Origin: Paracoccaceae bacterium
GTDB lineage: Bacteria; Pseudomonadota; Alphaproteobacteria; Rhodobacterales; Rhodobacteraceae
NCBI GenBank assembly: GCA_026982515.1
Contig: JALSGY010000514.1
Coordinates: forward strand, 1 to 7,703
Direction of reading: 5' to 3'
DNA length: 7,703 bases
Shown here piece by piece: positions 1 through 7,623 of the stretch. How positions within the stretch are numbered: the first letter of the stretch is position 1; every line of letters begins with the position of its first letter. The notes beneath the pieces are model-generated. The model ran no database searches. It was not told the origin of the DNA and was given only the letters and a program-made list of their open reading frames with translations. Position numbers and translations under genes: made by a program.

Positions 1-825
1 GTTGCGCTGTGCCGGGTCCTGCTCGGCCTCGATCACCAGCCAGCCCTCGTAGCCGGCCGACGCCGCGACGCTGAGCACCGGCTCGAACTCCACGCCTCCC
101 TCGAAATCGCCCGGCACGGTGAAAACCCCGCGCCGAACCGCCTCGAGGAAGGACAGCCCCTGTTCGCGCGCCATGCCCATGACGATGGGGCGCACGTTCT
201 TGGCGTGGATATGGCCAACCCGGCCGATGTGGCGGTGGATCACCTCCACCGGATTGCCGCCGCCGAAATAGCAGTGCCCGGTATCGAACAGAAGTTTCGT
301 GGCCGGGCCTGTGACTTCCATGAAGCGGTCGATCTCCCGGGGCGTTTCCACCACCGTGCCCATGTGGTGATGATAGACAAGCGTCAGCCCCTGCTCGGCG
401 CAGTGCTGCGCCACCTTCTCGACTTCGGCGCCGAAACGCGGCCAGTCCTCCTCGTCCAGGCGCGGCCTGTCGCGCAGAGGCACGTCGTCGCGCCCATGGA
501 TCGCGTTGGAGGTCTCGCACACGATCACCACCTCGCAGCCCATGGCCTTCAACAGGTCCAGGTGCGGCTGGATGGCGCGCTTTTCCTCTTCCGCCGAACG
601 GCTGAGCAGGTTGAGCGAATGCCACCCCGAGATGAACCGCAGCCCGTAGGGGGCGAGAGCCGCCTTCAGCGCTTCGGGATCGGAGGGCATCTTGTGGCCC
701 TTCTCGATCCCGTCAAAACCGATCTCGGCCGCCTCGCGCAGGCATTGTTCCAGCGGGATGTCTTCGCCCAGGCTGTGATCGTCGTCATTGGACCAGGCGA
801 TCGGGTTGGTGCCGTAGAGAATCAT
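1..825 (-). CDS. iolE: Myo-inosose-2 dehydratase IolE, 3' end beyond the window
   Basis: IolE removes water from 2-keto-myo-inositol to give 3D-(3,5/4)-trihydroxycyclohexane-1,2-dione, the second step of cytosolic inositol breakdown. The 275 visible codons show an AP-endonuclease-2/xylose-isomerase-like TIM barrel. The N-terminus (MILYGTNPIAW) and the segment GFDGIEKGHKMP (residues 36-47) are typical of the family. Likely metal and active-site residues are the YHHHMGT stretch (151-157), D181 and H184 in FDTGHCYFGGG, H205/H207 in GHIHAKN, and E266/E268 in VIEAEQD. The family is usually about 300 residues long, so roughly 25 residues are missing at the window edge. The ATG at 825-823 is the earliest possible start, because an in-frame TGA sits directly before it at 828-826. 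No good Shine-Dalgarno sequence precedes it. It lies 27 bases after the iolD stop, so translation may depend on ribosomes finishing iolD. Identification is by recognised family sequence. Confidence 0.95.
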   Translation of the reverse strand, partial: MILYGTNPIAWSNDDDHSLGEDIPLEQCLREAAEIGFDGIEKGHKMPSDPEALKAALAPYGLRFISGWHSLNLLSRSAEEEKRAIQPHLDLLKAMGCEVVIVCETSNAIHGRDDVPLRDRPRLDEEDWPRFGAEVEKVAQHCAEQGLTLVYHHHMGTVVETPREIDRFMEVTGPATKLLFDTGHCYFGGGNPVEVIHRHIGRVGHIHAKNVRPIVMGMAREQGLSFLEAVRRGVFTVPGDFEGGVEFEPVLSVAASAGYEGWLVIEAEQDPAQRN

Positions 826-852
826 TCATGCGTGTCCGTGTCTGAGGGTTGT

Positions 853-2682
853 TCAATCGGCAGGCCGCTGGTTGCGGCGCTGTTCTTCGTAGTCTTCTCG
901 GGCCTTGCGCACCTGTTCGCGCGGGGAGACCTCGGGCACGGCCACGTCCCACCAGTGGCCACCGGCCTCGGTGGTGGGCATCGGGTCGGTGTCGATCACG
1001 ATGACGGATGAGCGTTCGGCGGCGCGGGCGCGTTCCATGGCCGCTTCCAGTTCACCGATCGAGCCCACCTTCTCCGCGATCGCCCCCATCGCCGCAGCAT
1101 GGGCGGCGAAGTCGATCTGCGAGGGCACCTCGTGGCGGGCGGTGTCGAGCAGGTTGTTGAAGCTTTCGCCGCCCGTGCCGATCTGCAGCCGGTTGATGCA
1201 GGCAAAGCCGCGGTTGTCGAGCACCACGACGATGATCTTCCGCCCCAGCATCACCGAGGTGGCCAGTTCGGAGTTCATCATCATGTAAGAGCCGTCCCCC
1301 ACCATCACCACCACCTCGCGCTCGGGCAGGGCCATCTTCACGCCCAGCCCGCCGGCGATTTCGTAGCCCATGCAGGAATAGCCGTATTCCACGTGATAGC
1401 CCAGTGGCCTGGACGCCTTCCACAGCTTGTGCAGCTCGCCCGGCAGGCCGCCGGCGGCACAGACCACGATGGCGTTTTCATCCACCGAACGCTGCACTGC
1501 GCCGATCACCTGGGCGTCGGTGGGCAGGGCGTTGCCTTCGGGCGCGGCGGTGGCGGCCTCGACGGCGCCCAGCCAGCGGGACTTGAGCGCCGCATCCGGC
1601 GCGGCGGCCTTGTGGGGGCCGAGGGCGGCGGAAAGCTCCTCAAGGCCGGCACGGGCATCGCACACCAGCGGCAGGGCGTTGTGCTTGGCGCTGTCGAAAG
1701 GCTGGATGTTGAGGGCCAGGATCCGTCTGTCCGGATTCTTGAACAGCGCCCAGCTGCCGGTGGTGAAATCCTGAAACCGGGTGCCGACCCCGATCACCAG
1801 GTCGGCCCGTTCGGCCACCGCATTGGCGGCGGAAGAGCCCGTCACCCCGATGGCGCCGAGGTTGAGCGGATGGTCCCAGGGCAGGGAGGACTTGCCGGCC
1901 TGGGTTTCGGCCACCGGCACCTGGTGGGTCTCGGCGAAATCGCGCAGGGTATCGCAGGCGCCGGAATAGAGCACCCCGCCGCCGGCGATGATGAGCGGCG
2001 TTTTCGCCTTGCGGATCGCATCGGCGGCGGCGGCCAGTTCCGCCGGGTCGGGCCGGAGGCGTCGCTGGTACCACTGCTTCGGCTCGAAGAAGCTTTCCGG
2101 CCAGTCGAAGGCCTCGGCCTGCACGTCCTGGCACAGGGCAAGCGTGACCGGGCCGCAGGCGGCCGGGTCTGTGAGGGTGGCCATGGCGCGTGGCAGGGCG
2201 GCCAGAAGCTGCTCGGGCCGGGTAATGCGATCGAAGTAGCGCGAGACCGGGCGGAAGCAGTCATTGGCCGAAACGGTGCCGTCCCCGAAATCCTCGATCT
2301 GCTGGAGGACCGGATCGGGGGTGCGGCCTGCGAACACGTCGCCGGGCAGGAACAGCACCGGCAGGCGGTTGACATGGGCAAGCGCGGCGGCCGTCACCAT
2401 GTTGGTGGCGCCGGGGCCGATCGAGGTGGTCACCGCCATGGCACGGCGCCGCCGCGAGGCCTTGGCGAAGGCGATCGCAGCATGGGCCATGCTCTGTTCG
2501 TTGTGGCCGCGCCAGGTGGGGAAATCATCGCCTGCCGCATGCAGGGCCTCGCCCAGCCCCGCCACGTTGCCATGCCCGAAGATGGCCCAGCAGCCGGCCA
2601 GGAAACGCTCGCCCTGCTCGCCCTGCTGGTTGGCCAGATAGCGCACAAGTGCCTGTGCCGCCGTCAGCCGGATCGTTTTCAT
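853..2682 (-). CDS. iolD: 3D-(3,5/4)-trihydroxycyclohexane-1,2-dione acylhydrolase IolD
   Basis: IolD is a thiamine-diphosphate enzyme that hydrolyses the cyclic diketone made by IolE, opening the ring to 5-deoxy-D-glucuronate. The protein is 609 residues, normal for the family. The order is an N-terminal ThDP pyrimidine-binding domain (about 1-190) with the characteristic start GCWAIFGHGNVAGLGEAL (30-47) and probable cofactor-activating Glu62 in HNEQSMAHAA, a central domain (about 214-355), and a C-terminal ThDP domain (about 390-570). The Mg/diphosphate motif begins GDGS at 462-465 and closes at N490 in LDNRGF. No key residue looks lost. The frame stays open upstream to a GTG at 3003, inside iolC, but the ATG at 2682 gives the family N-terminus (MKTIRLTAAQAL) and has a good ribosome site. 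The start overlaps the iolC stop as ATGA (2682-2679), a sign of translational coupling. Confidence 0.96.
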   Translation of the reverse strand: MKTIRLTAAQALVRYLANQQGEQGERFLAGCWAIFGHGNVAGLGEALHAAGDDFPTWRGHNEQSMAHAAIAFAKASRRRRAMAVTTSIGPGATNMVTAAALAHVNRLPVLFLPGDVFAGRTPDPVLQQIEDFGDGTVSANDCFRPVSRYFDRITRPEQLLAALPRAMATLTDPAACGPVTLALCQDVQAEAFDWPESFFEPKQWYQRRLRPDPAELAAAADAIRKAKTPLIIAGGGVLYSGACDTLRDFAETHQVPVAETQAGKSSLPWDHPLNLGAIGVTGSSAANAVAERADLVIGVGTRFQDFTTGSWALFKNPDRRILALNIQPFDSAKHNALPLVCDARAGLEELSAALGPHKAAAPDAALKSRWLGAVEAATAAPEGNALPTDAQVIGAVQRSVDENAIVVCAAGGLPGELHKLWKASRPLGYHVEYGYSCMGYEIAGGLGVKMALPEREVVVMVGDGSYMMMNSELATSVMLGRKIIVVVLDNRGFACINRLQIGTGGESFNNLLDTARHEVPSQIDFAAHAAAMGAIAEKVGSIGELEAAMERARAAERSSVIVIDTDPMPTTEAGGHWWDVAVPEVSPREQVRKAREDYEEQRRNQRPAD

Positions 2683-4588
2683 GCCGCCTCTCCCCTGGTG
2701 GCGCGCGCGGCATCCCAGGCCGCGCAGAGTTCCCGATATCTTTCGGCCATGTCTTCGATGGCCTGTTCGTCGTCCATCCTGCCCGTCAGCCATTCGCGCG
2801 CCGCGTTGGCAAAGATGGTCCGGCCCACGGCGAAGCCCCTGACCAGCTCGTGGCGCGCCGCGGCGGTGAAGCTTTCGATCAGCCGCCCGGACTCGGCCTC
2901 GAGCCCGAGCACCACGATACCACGGCAATGGGTATCGTTGCGCGTGATGGTGTCGCAGACCGCCTGCCAGGCCGGTTCGCTGGTCATCGGTTCCAGTTTC
3001 CACCAGTCGGGGAAGATGCCGATATCGTAGAAGCGCTGGATGACCCGGGCGGTTGTCCTGTCATTCACCGGCCCGGCGCGCGAGGGGATGATCTCCAGCA
3101 GGAATTCCAGATCGTTGCGCCGGGCGGCGGCAAACAGGCGGTTGATCGTGCTTTCCTGACGCCGCCGGAGGGTTTCGTCATCGTCGGGGTGGTAGAAGCA
3201 CAGAACCTTGACCACGTGATCGCGCGGCCACTCGGCCAGGGCGCCGCAATCGGGGCCCAGTTCGGGCTCCAGTGTCAGCGGGCGCGAGCCGGGCCATTCG
3301 GTGGGCCGGCCAATCCACAGACCTGTCCCCTCGGCCTGAAACAGCGCCTCCCGGCCCAGGCGGCTGTCGCACAATATGCCGTGGCCGGGCCGGCCATTGG
3401 CCACCCGCAGGGCGGCGCGCAGGCACAGCTGCTTGAATTGCGGAATGCGGGCGCGTTCGGCGCCGGCCTCGTCGGCAATGGCCTCCAGCTGGGCGCGGTG
3501 GTCGAAGGCAAAGACCCGCATCTCGGGCCAGTCGCCCTTGCGGTTGGTGGACCAGTGGATCTGCTCCAGCGCTGCATCCTTGCGCAGCGCCGGTATCTGC
3601 ACACCGCGATTGAGGAAGAACTGCAGCTCTTCCCAGCTGGGGTAGGCAGGGGTGCAGCCATGGCGGCTGACCGCCAGCGCCCCGCAGGCATTGGCCCAGG
3701 TCAGGGATGTCTGCCAGTCCTCGCCGCGCAGCCAGCCGCGCAGAAGCCCCGACATGAAGCCGTCCCCCGCCCCCAGCACGTTGAACACCTCGATGGGAAA
3801 GCCGGGGCCGCTTTCGCCCTCGTCCAGGCTGTCGGGGATCGCGCCGGGGAAGGCCGCCGCCCCCATCGGCCCGCGCTTGCACACCAGCGTTGCGGATGTC
3901 AGTGCCCGTACCGCGCGCAGCGCCTCGAGAGTGTCGGTGCTGCCCCCGGCGATGTGGAATTCTTCCTCGGTTCCCACGATCAGGTCGAAGAGCGGCAGGG
4001 TTTTCTGCAACCGTGCCGTTACCGCCGGGCTGTCGATGAACCGCGCCTCGCCGGCGCCGTGCCCGGCCAGGCCCCACAGGTTGGGGCGGTAGTCGATATC
4101 CAGGGCGCACCGCGCGCCGTTTTCGCGTGCAAGCCGCAGCGCCTTGAGCACCGCGGCCTCGGTGCGCGGGTGGCTCAGATGGGTGCCGGTGGCGGTCACG
4201 CAAGCGGCCCGGGCGATGAACTCCGGGTCGATATCGTCCTCGCACAGCGCCATGTCGGCGCAGTTCTCGCGATAGAAGATCAGCGGGAACTGTTCGTGGT
4301 CGCGGATGCCCAGAAGCACCAGCGCGGTCAGGCGCTCGGGGTCGGTGATCACCCCGCGCACGTCCACGCCTTCGGCGGCCAGTTCCTCGCGGATGAAGCG
4401 GCCCATGTGCTCGTCGCCCACCCGGGTGATCAGGGCGGATTTCAGCCCCAGACGTGCGCAGCCGGTGGCGATGTTGGTGGGCGAGCCGCCGATATACTTG
4501 TTGAAGGAGCGCATATCCTCCAGCCGGCTGCCAACCTGAACACCATACAGATCCACCGAGGCGCGCCCGATGGTGATGACATCGAGCG

Positions 4589-4592
<4 letters not shown>
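2679..4592 (-). CDS. iolC: 5-dehydro-2-deoxygluconokinase IolC fused to a C-terminal DUF2090 (putative aldolase) domain
   Basis: The 637-residue protein joins two domains. Residues 1 to about 320 are a PfkB/ribokinase-type sugar kinase: NKYIGGSPTNIA (31-42) is the first PfkB signature, TEEEFH (208-213) lies before the nucleotide site, and NVLGAGDGFMSGLL (271-284) is the second signature with catalytic base D277. It should phosphorylate 2-deoxy-5-keto-gluconate at O6. Residues from about 355 to 630 match DUF2090, the domain found behind IolC in many proteobacteria and annotated there as 5-dehydro-2-deoxyphosphogluconate aldolase. Seen here are FAFDHR (361-366), KVLCFYHPDDD (462-472), DWWKLEP (529-535) and GFAVGRTIF (586-594). 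These resemble class I LacD-like aldolases, with K532 a plausible Schiff-base lysine and GRTIF a plausible phosphate site; that part is inference. A stand-alone kinase such as Bacillus IolC has about 325 residues. The ATG overlaps the ATPase stop as ATGA (4592-4589), with GGGGGGA four bases upstream. Confidence 0.94.
2687..2695 (-). promoter_or_regulatory. Ribosome binding site of iolD
   Basis: The minus strand reads GGGGAGAGG here, with GGGGAG ending 7 bases and GAGAGG ending 4 bases before the ATG at 2682. It supports the ATG in the ATGA overlap over the longer open frame that runs back into iolC. Confidence 0.7.
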
Positions 4593-5368
<776 letters not shown>

Positions 5369-5369
5369 C

Positions 5370-6467
5370 TCAACGCTCCCCCGTGATGATGCGGCGGATG
5401 TAGGTGTTCAGGATCACCGCGAGAATCAGGATGGTTCCCAGGAACACCCGGAAAAGAGAGCTTTCGGCGCCGGAGAAGAACAGCCCCTGCTGCACCACCC
5501 CGAAGATCAGCGCACCAAGTGCTGCACCCACGACCGAGCCGTATCCGCCGGTCAGCAGTGCGCCGCCGATCACCACCGAGATGATCGCCTCGAACTCCTT
5601 GAGCAGCCCTCGGTCGGCGGCGGCCGAGCCGAACTCCATCACCTGCGCGGTGGCGAAGACGGTGGCGCAGAAGGCGGTGAACATGAACATCAGGATCTTC
5701 ACCCGGTTGACCGGCACGCCCACATAGCGTGCCGCCTGGGCATCGCCGCCGGCGGCGAAGATCCAGTTTCCGAAGCGGGTCTTCGTCAGCAGCACCTGGC
5801 CGAAGATGATCAGCCCCAGCGCCCAGATGATCAGCATCGGCACCCCTTCCACCACCGGCTGGCCGGCGCGGGTGCCGCGGGTGAATGTCTCGATCCAGCC
5901 CTGATCGGCCATCCACTGGAAGAAGCCGGTGAACACCTTGCCCCCGAATATCGGGGCGAGCCAGTCGCCCTCGGCGGCCTTCTTGACGCCGCCGATCACG
6001 GTTTTCTGGGTAGTCAGGATCGACAGCCAGATGGTGAGGCCGCGCAGGATGTAGAGAAAGGCCAGGGTGACGATGAAACTGGGCAGGCCCGTCTTGATGA
6101 CCAGAAATCCGTTCACCGCGCCCAGCGAGATGGTGAGCGCGAAGGTCACCAGGATGGCGGCCCAGACCGGCCAGCCCCACTGCACCGAAAGGATTGCGAT
6201 CACGATGCCGGCAAATCCGATCATCGAACCCACGGAAAGGTCGAACTCGCCGGCGATCATCAGCAGACAGGCTCCCACCGCAATGATGGCGAACTGGGCG
6301 GATACCACCGTCCAGTTCTGGATGCCCTGCGGGGCGAACATGCCGCTGTCGCCGGCGATCATCAGAAAGAAGACGAACACCAGTATCGCGCCGGAAATGG
6401 CGCCCAGCTCGGGGCGGATCATGATGCGCCGCAACGTCGAGACCTGTTTCAATCTCTCGTCGGTCAT
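5370..6467 (-). CDS. Sugar (probably inositol) ABC transporter permease, CUT2/RbsC-FrcC family
   Basis: This inner-membrane permease of the BPD_transp_2 family would form the channel as a homodimer. The 365 residues contain about ten hydrophobic spans, roughly at 21-38, 53-73, 82-95, 101-124, 130-152, 210-226, 257-278, 293-312, 313-332 and 339-357. Family hallmarks are GEFDLSVGS (73-81), the cytoplasmic coupling-loop segment GGDAQAARYVGVPVNRVK (240-257), and GGALLTGGYGSVVGAALGALIF (301-322). The protein is longer than RbsC (about 320 residues), mainly because of a polar, Trp/Gly-rich stretch at about 155-208 between two spans. The ATG at 6467 is chosen because AGGGAG lies 6 bases before it. 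A TTG at 6473 would give two more residues but directly abuts that ribosome site. The gene lies 69 bases after the binding-protein stop and one base before the ATPase start. Confidence 0.94.
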   Translation of the reverse strand: MTDERLKQVSTLRRIMIRPELGAISGAILVFVFFLMIAGDSGMFAPQGIQNWTVVSAQFAIIAVGACLLMIAGEFDLSVGSMIGFAGIVIAILSVQWGWPVWAAILVTFALTISLGAVNGFLVIKTGLPSFIVTLAFLYILRGLTIWLSILTTQKTVIGGVKKAAEGDWLAPIFGGKVFTGFFQWMADQGWIETFTRGTRAGQPVVEGVPMLIIWALGLIIFGQVLLTKTRFGNWIFAAGGDAQAARYVGVPVNRVKILMFMFTAFCATVFATAQVMEFGSAAADRGLLKEFEAIISVVIGGALLTGGYGSVVGAALGALIFGVVQQGLFFSGAESSLFRVFLGTILILAVILNTYIRRIITGER

Positions 6468-6473
6468 GGCCAA

Positions 6474-6479
6474 CTCCCT
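6474..6479 (-). promoter_or_regulatory. Ribosome binding site of the permease, deciding its start
   Basis: AGGGAG on the minus strand stands 6 bases before the ATG at 6467 and touches the alternative TTG at 6473, so the ATG is the real start. Confidence 0.75.
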
Positions 6480-6501
6480 GAATATTCTTTTGATTTATGG
6501 G

Positions 6502-6529
6502 GGGAGGGCGGCGGTCTCGCCGCCCTCCC
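6502..6529 (-). terminator. Intercistronic GC-rich hairpin after the binding-protein gene, probably mRNA-stabilising or attenuating
   Basis: Positions 6502-6513 (GGGAGGGCGGCG on the plus strand) pair without a mismatch with 6518-6529 around a 4-base loop. The hairpin begins 7 bases after the binding-protein stop codon (6537) and ends 34 bases before the permease ATG. On the minus-strand transcript it is followed by CCCC and an A-rich stretch, not a run of U, so it does not look like a full intrinsic terminator. Hairpins after the binding-protein gene are known in ABC sugar operons (the malE-malF gap is the classic case); they protect the 3' end of the upstream message and lower expression downstream. 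The structure is seen; the function is inferred. Confidence 0.7.
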
Positions 6530-6536
6530 GATACGT

Positions 6537-7478
6537 TCAGCGGTAAACGCCGGCGTATTTTTCCACCAGGCTGATGTTGTCCTTGGTGATGAAGCCCGGG
6601 CCCGAGTTGATGTTGCCCGACGGGATCACGCCATAGCGGGCGTAATTCGTCAGCAGCACCACCGGCAGATAGCCCTGGAGGAAGGGCTGCTGGTCGATGG
6701 CGAAATCGATCACCCCGCCCTTGATGGCATCGGCGATCTCGCCGGACAGGTCGAAGGTGCCGAAATAGATCTCACCCGACAGCCCGGCCTCTTCCAGTGC
6801 CGCCAGGGTGGGGTGGGCCGAGGTCGGGCCCAGGGTCAGGATGGCGCCGGTATCGGGATTGGCCGAGAGATAGGCCAGCACCTTGTTCTTGATCTCGGCC
6901 GGATCCTGGCCGGAGTCGATCATCGAACTCTTGACGTCCACGCCCAGCGCATCGGCAAAGCCCTGGCAGCGCTCCACCGAGGCGGGGTTGGTGATGTAGT
7001 GGTTCACGCACAGGAACGATTTCACCCCCGCCGCCTTGGCGCGCATCCCGGCACCGTAGCCGGCGTCATACTCGGGCTGGCCCACATGCATCAGCGCGCC
7101 CAGCTCGGCCGACTGCTCGGCCGTGCCCGAGTTGATGGTGATGACGGGAATTCCCTGGTCGACGGCCGCGGTGATCGGGCCCTTGAGCACGTCGAAATCG
7201 GCGATCGTCACGATGATCCCGTCAGGCCCCGAGGCCGCCGCCTGCTCGACGATACGGGCCATGTCGGCCAGATCGCCGGTGGGCGGGTTGCGGTATTCGA
7301 CGGTGACGTCCATCTGCTCTCCGGCGATCTTGATCGCGTTCTTGATGGTGTTCCACCAGCTGTCGCTGTCGGGTGCGTGGCTGATGAGGACGAAGCGCTC
7401 CTCCTGGGCCTGCGCGCCGGCCCCGAAGGACACGGCCAGCGCGGCGGCTGTCAGCAATGCGGTCAAAGTCTTTTTCAT
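6537..7478 (-). CDS. Periplasmic sugar (probably inositol) ABC transporter substrate-binding protein
   Basis: This 313-residue protein would capture the cyclitol in the periplasm and deliver it to the permease. It starts with a Sec signal peptide: basic MKKT, a hydrophobic core to about residue 20, and a probable signal peptidase I cut after AQA at position 24. The mature part is a Peripla_BP_4/RbsB-type two-lobed binding protein. Segments that fit are FVLISHAPDSDSWW (29-42), GDLADMARIVEQA (68-80), GPDGIIVTIAD (84-94), GIPVITINSG (109-118), DQQPFLQGY (262-270) and GPGFITKDN (293-301). There is no lipobox. The only two cysteines in the whole protein, C157 and C171, could form a disulfide. The ATG at 7478 is chosen because it gives the signal peptide at the N-terminus and has AGGGAG 7 bases upstream; a GTG at 7538 in the same frame would bury the signal. 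As first gene of the operon and followed by a hairpin, it is likely the most abundant product. Ligand identity is inferred from the iol genes downstream. Confidence 0.94.
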   Translation of the reverse strand: MKKTLTALLTAAALAVSFGAGAQAQEERFVLISHAPDSDSWWNTIKNAIKIAGEQMDVTVEYRNPPTGDLADMARIVEQAAASGPDGIIVTIADFDVLKGPITAAVDQGIPVITINSGTAEQSAELGALMHVGQPEYDAGYGAGMRAKAAGVKSFLCVNHYITNPASVERCQGFADALGVDVKSSMIDSGQDPAEIKNKVLAYLSANPDTGAILTLGPTSAHPTLAALEEAGLSGEIYFGTFDLSGEIADAIKGGVIDFAIDQQPFLQGYLPVVLLTNYARYGVIPSGNINSGPGFITKDNISLVEKYAGVYR

Positions 7479-7485
7479 AGAGTCT

Positions 7486-7491
7486 CTCCCT
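7486..7491 (-). promoter_or_regulatory. Ribosome binding site of the substrate-binding protein, deciding its start
   Basis: AGGGAG on the minus strand, 7 bases before the ATG at 7478. It supports this ATG over the in-frame GTG at 7538 and matches the site before the permease. Confidence 0.75.
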
Positions 7492-7576
7492 GATTGTCGG
7501 AACTGTCTGCACCCGAACGGCACCGCTGCCCCGGGCACAGGATTGGTGTCAGAGCCTCCTCATGGCCCATCCGCGA

Positions 7577-7600
7577 CAAATGGAATATTTATTCTATTTG
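7577..7600. promoter_or_regulatory. 24-bp near-perfect palindrome, candidate operator (possibly IolR-type)
   Basis: The outer arms CAAAT/ATTTG and inner arms GAATA/TATTC are symmetric about the centre between 7588 and 7589. Ten of the twelve opposed pairs match; the exceptions are G/T at 7582/7595 and the central TT. The core, 7582-7595, reads GGAA-N6-TTCT. That differs by one base from the GGAA-N6-TTCC motif reported for the RpiR-family repressor IolR in Sinorhizobium, which controls inositol genes. The site lies about 100 bases before the first gene and overlaps the candidate -10 region, as expected for a repressor site. The symmetry is directly visible; the identity of the regulator is inferred. 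Confidence 0.65.
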
Positions 7601-7612
7601 AGAAAATTGCAA
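7584..7612 (-). promoter_or_regulatory. Tentative sigma-70-type promoter of the inositol operon
   Basis: On the minus strand TTGCAA (7612-7607) is followed after 17 bases by AATATT (7589-7584); each matches four of six consensus bases. A better -10 match, TAGAAT (7596-7591), lies nearby but lacks a good -35. Both lie in the only AT-rich patch before the operon and overlap the palindrome at 7577-7600. The general location is more secure than the exact boxes. Confidence 0.35.
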
Positions 7613-7623
7613 TGATTATTTTC
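7602..7623. repeat. Second imperfect inverted repeat beside the operator
   Basis: GAAAAT (7602-7607) and ATTTTC (7618-7623) form 6-bp arms around a 10-base spacer that contains TTGCAAT. Its centre is 24 bases from the centre of the stronger palindrome. It could be an auxiliary regulator site, or chance in an AT-rich stretch. Confidence 0.35.

Larger units (their letters stand above)
7479..7615 (-). other. Leader and promoter region of the operon
   Basis: These 137 bases precede the binding-protein gene. The part nearest the gene (7479-7576) is GC-rich like the rest of the window and would be an untranslated leader of about 100 bases. The distal part, continuing to about 7624, is strikingly AT-rich and holds the palindromes and the candidate promoter. 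I see no riboswitch fold I recognise. A 31-codon frame (7570-7475) crosses the leader and ends in the binding-protein ATG, but it has no convincing ribosome site. Confidence 0.6.

Noticed and set aside
205..1011. A 268-codon plus-strand frame opposite iolE and the end of iolD
   Set aside because: The minus strand here encodes a clear IolE with its conserved residues, so this frame is a shadow.
2683..3003. Longer iolD beginning at a GTG within iolC
   Set aside because: The extra 107 residues do not resemble any IolD N-terminus and overlap iolC coding sequence. The ATG at 2682 has a strong ribosome site and gives the expected family start.
1099..3030. A 643-codon open frame on the plus strand, opposite iolD
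   Set aside because: It lies antisense to iolD and the end of iolC, has low-complexity composition, and shows no supporting ribosome site or domain.
6468..6473. TTG start for the permease at 6473
   Set aside because: The Shine-Dalgarno sequence directly abuts it with no spacer, while the ATG at 6467 has ideal spacing.
6502..6529. The hairpin as a full intrinsic terminator ending the operon after the binding protein
   Set aside because: No U-run follows the stem in the direction of transcription, and the permease follows only 34 bases later with its own good ribosome site, so complete termination is unlikely.
7479..7538. GTG start for the binding protein at 7538
   Set aside because: It would put 20 non-signal residues in front of a typical signal peptide, and AGGGAG is placed for the ATG at 7478.
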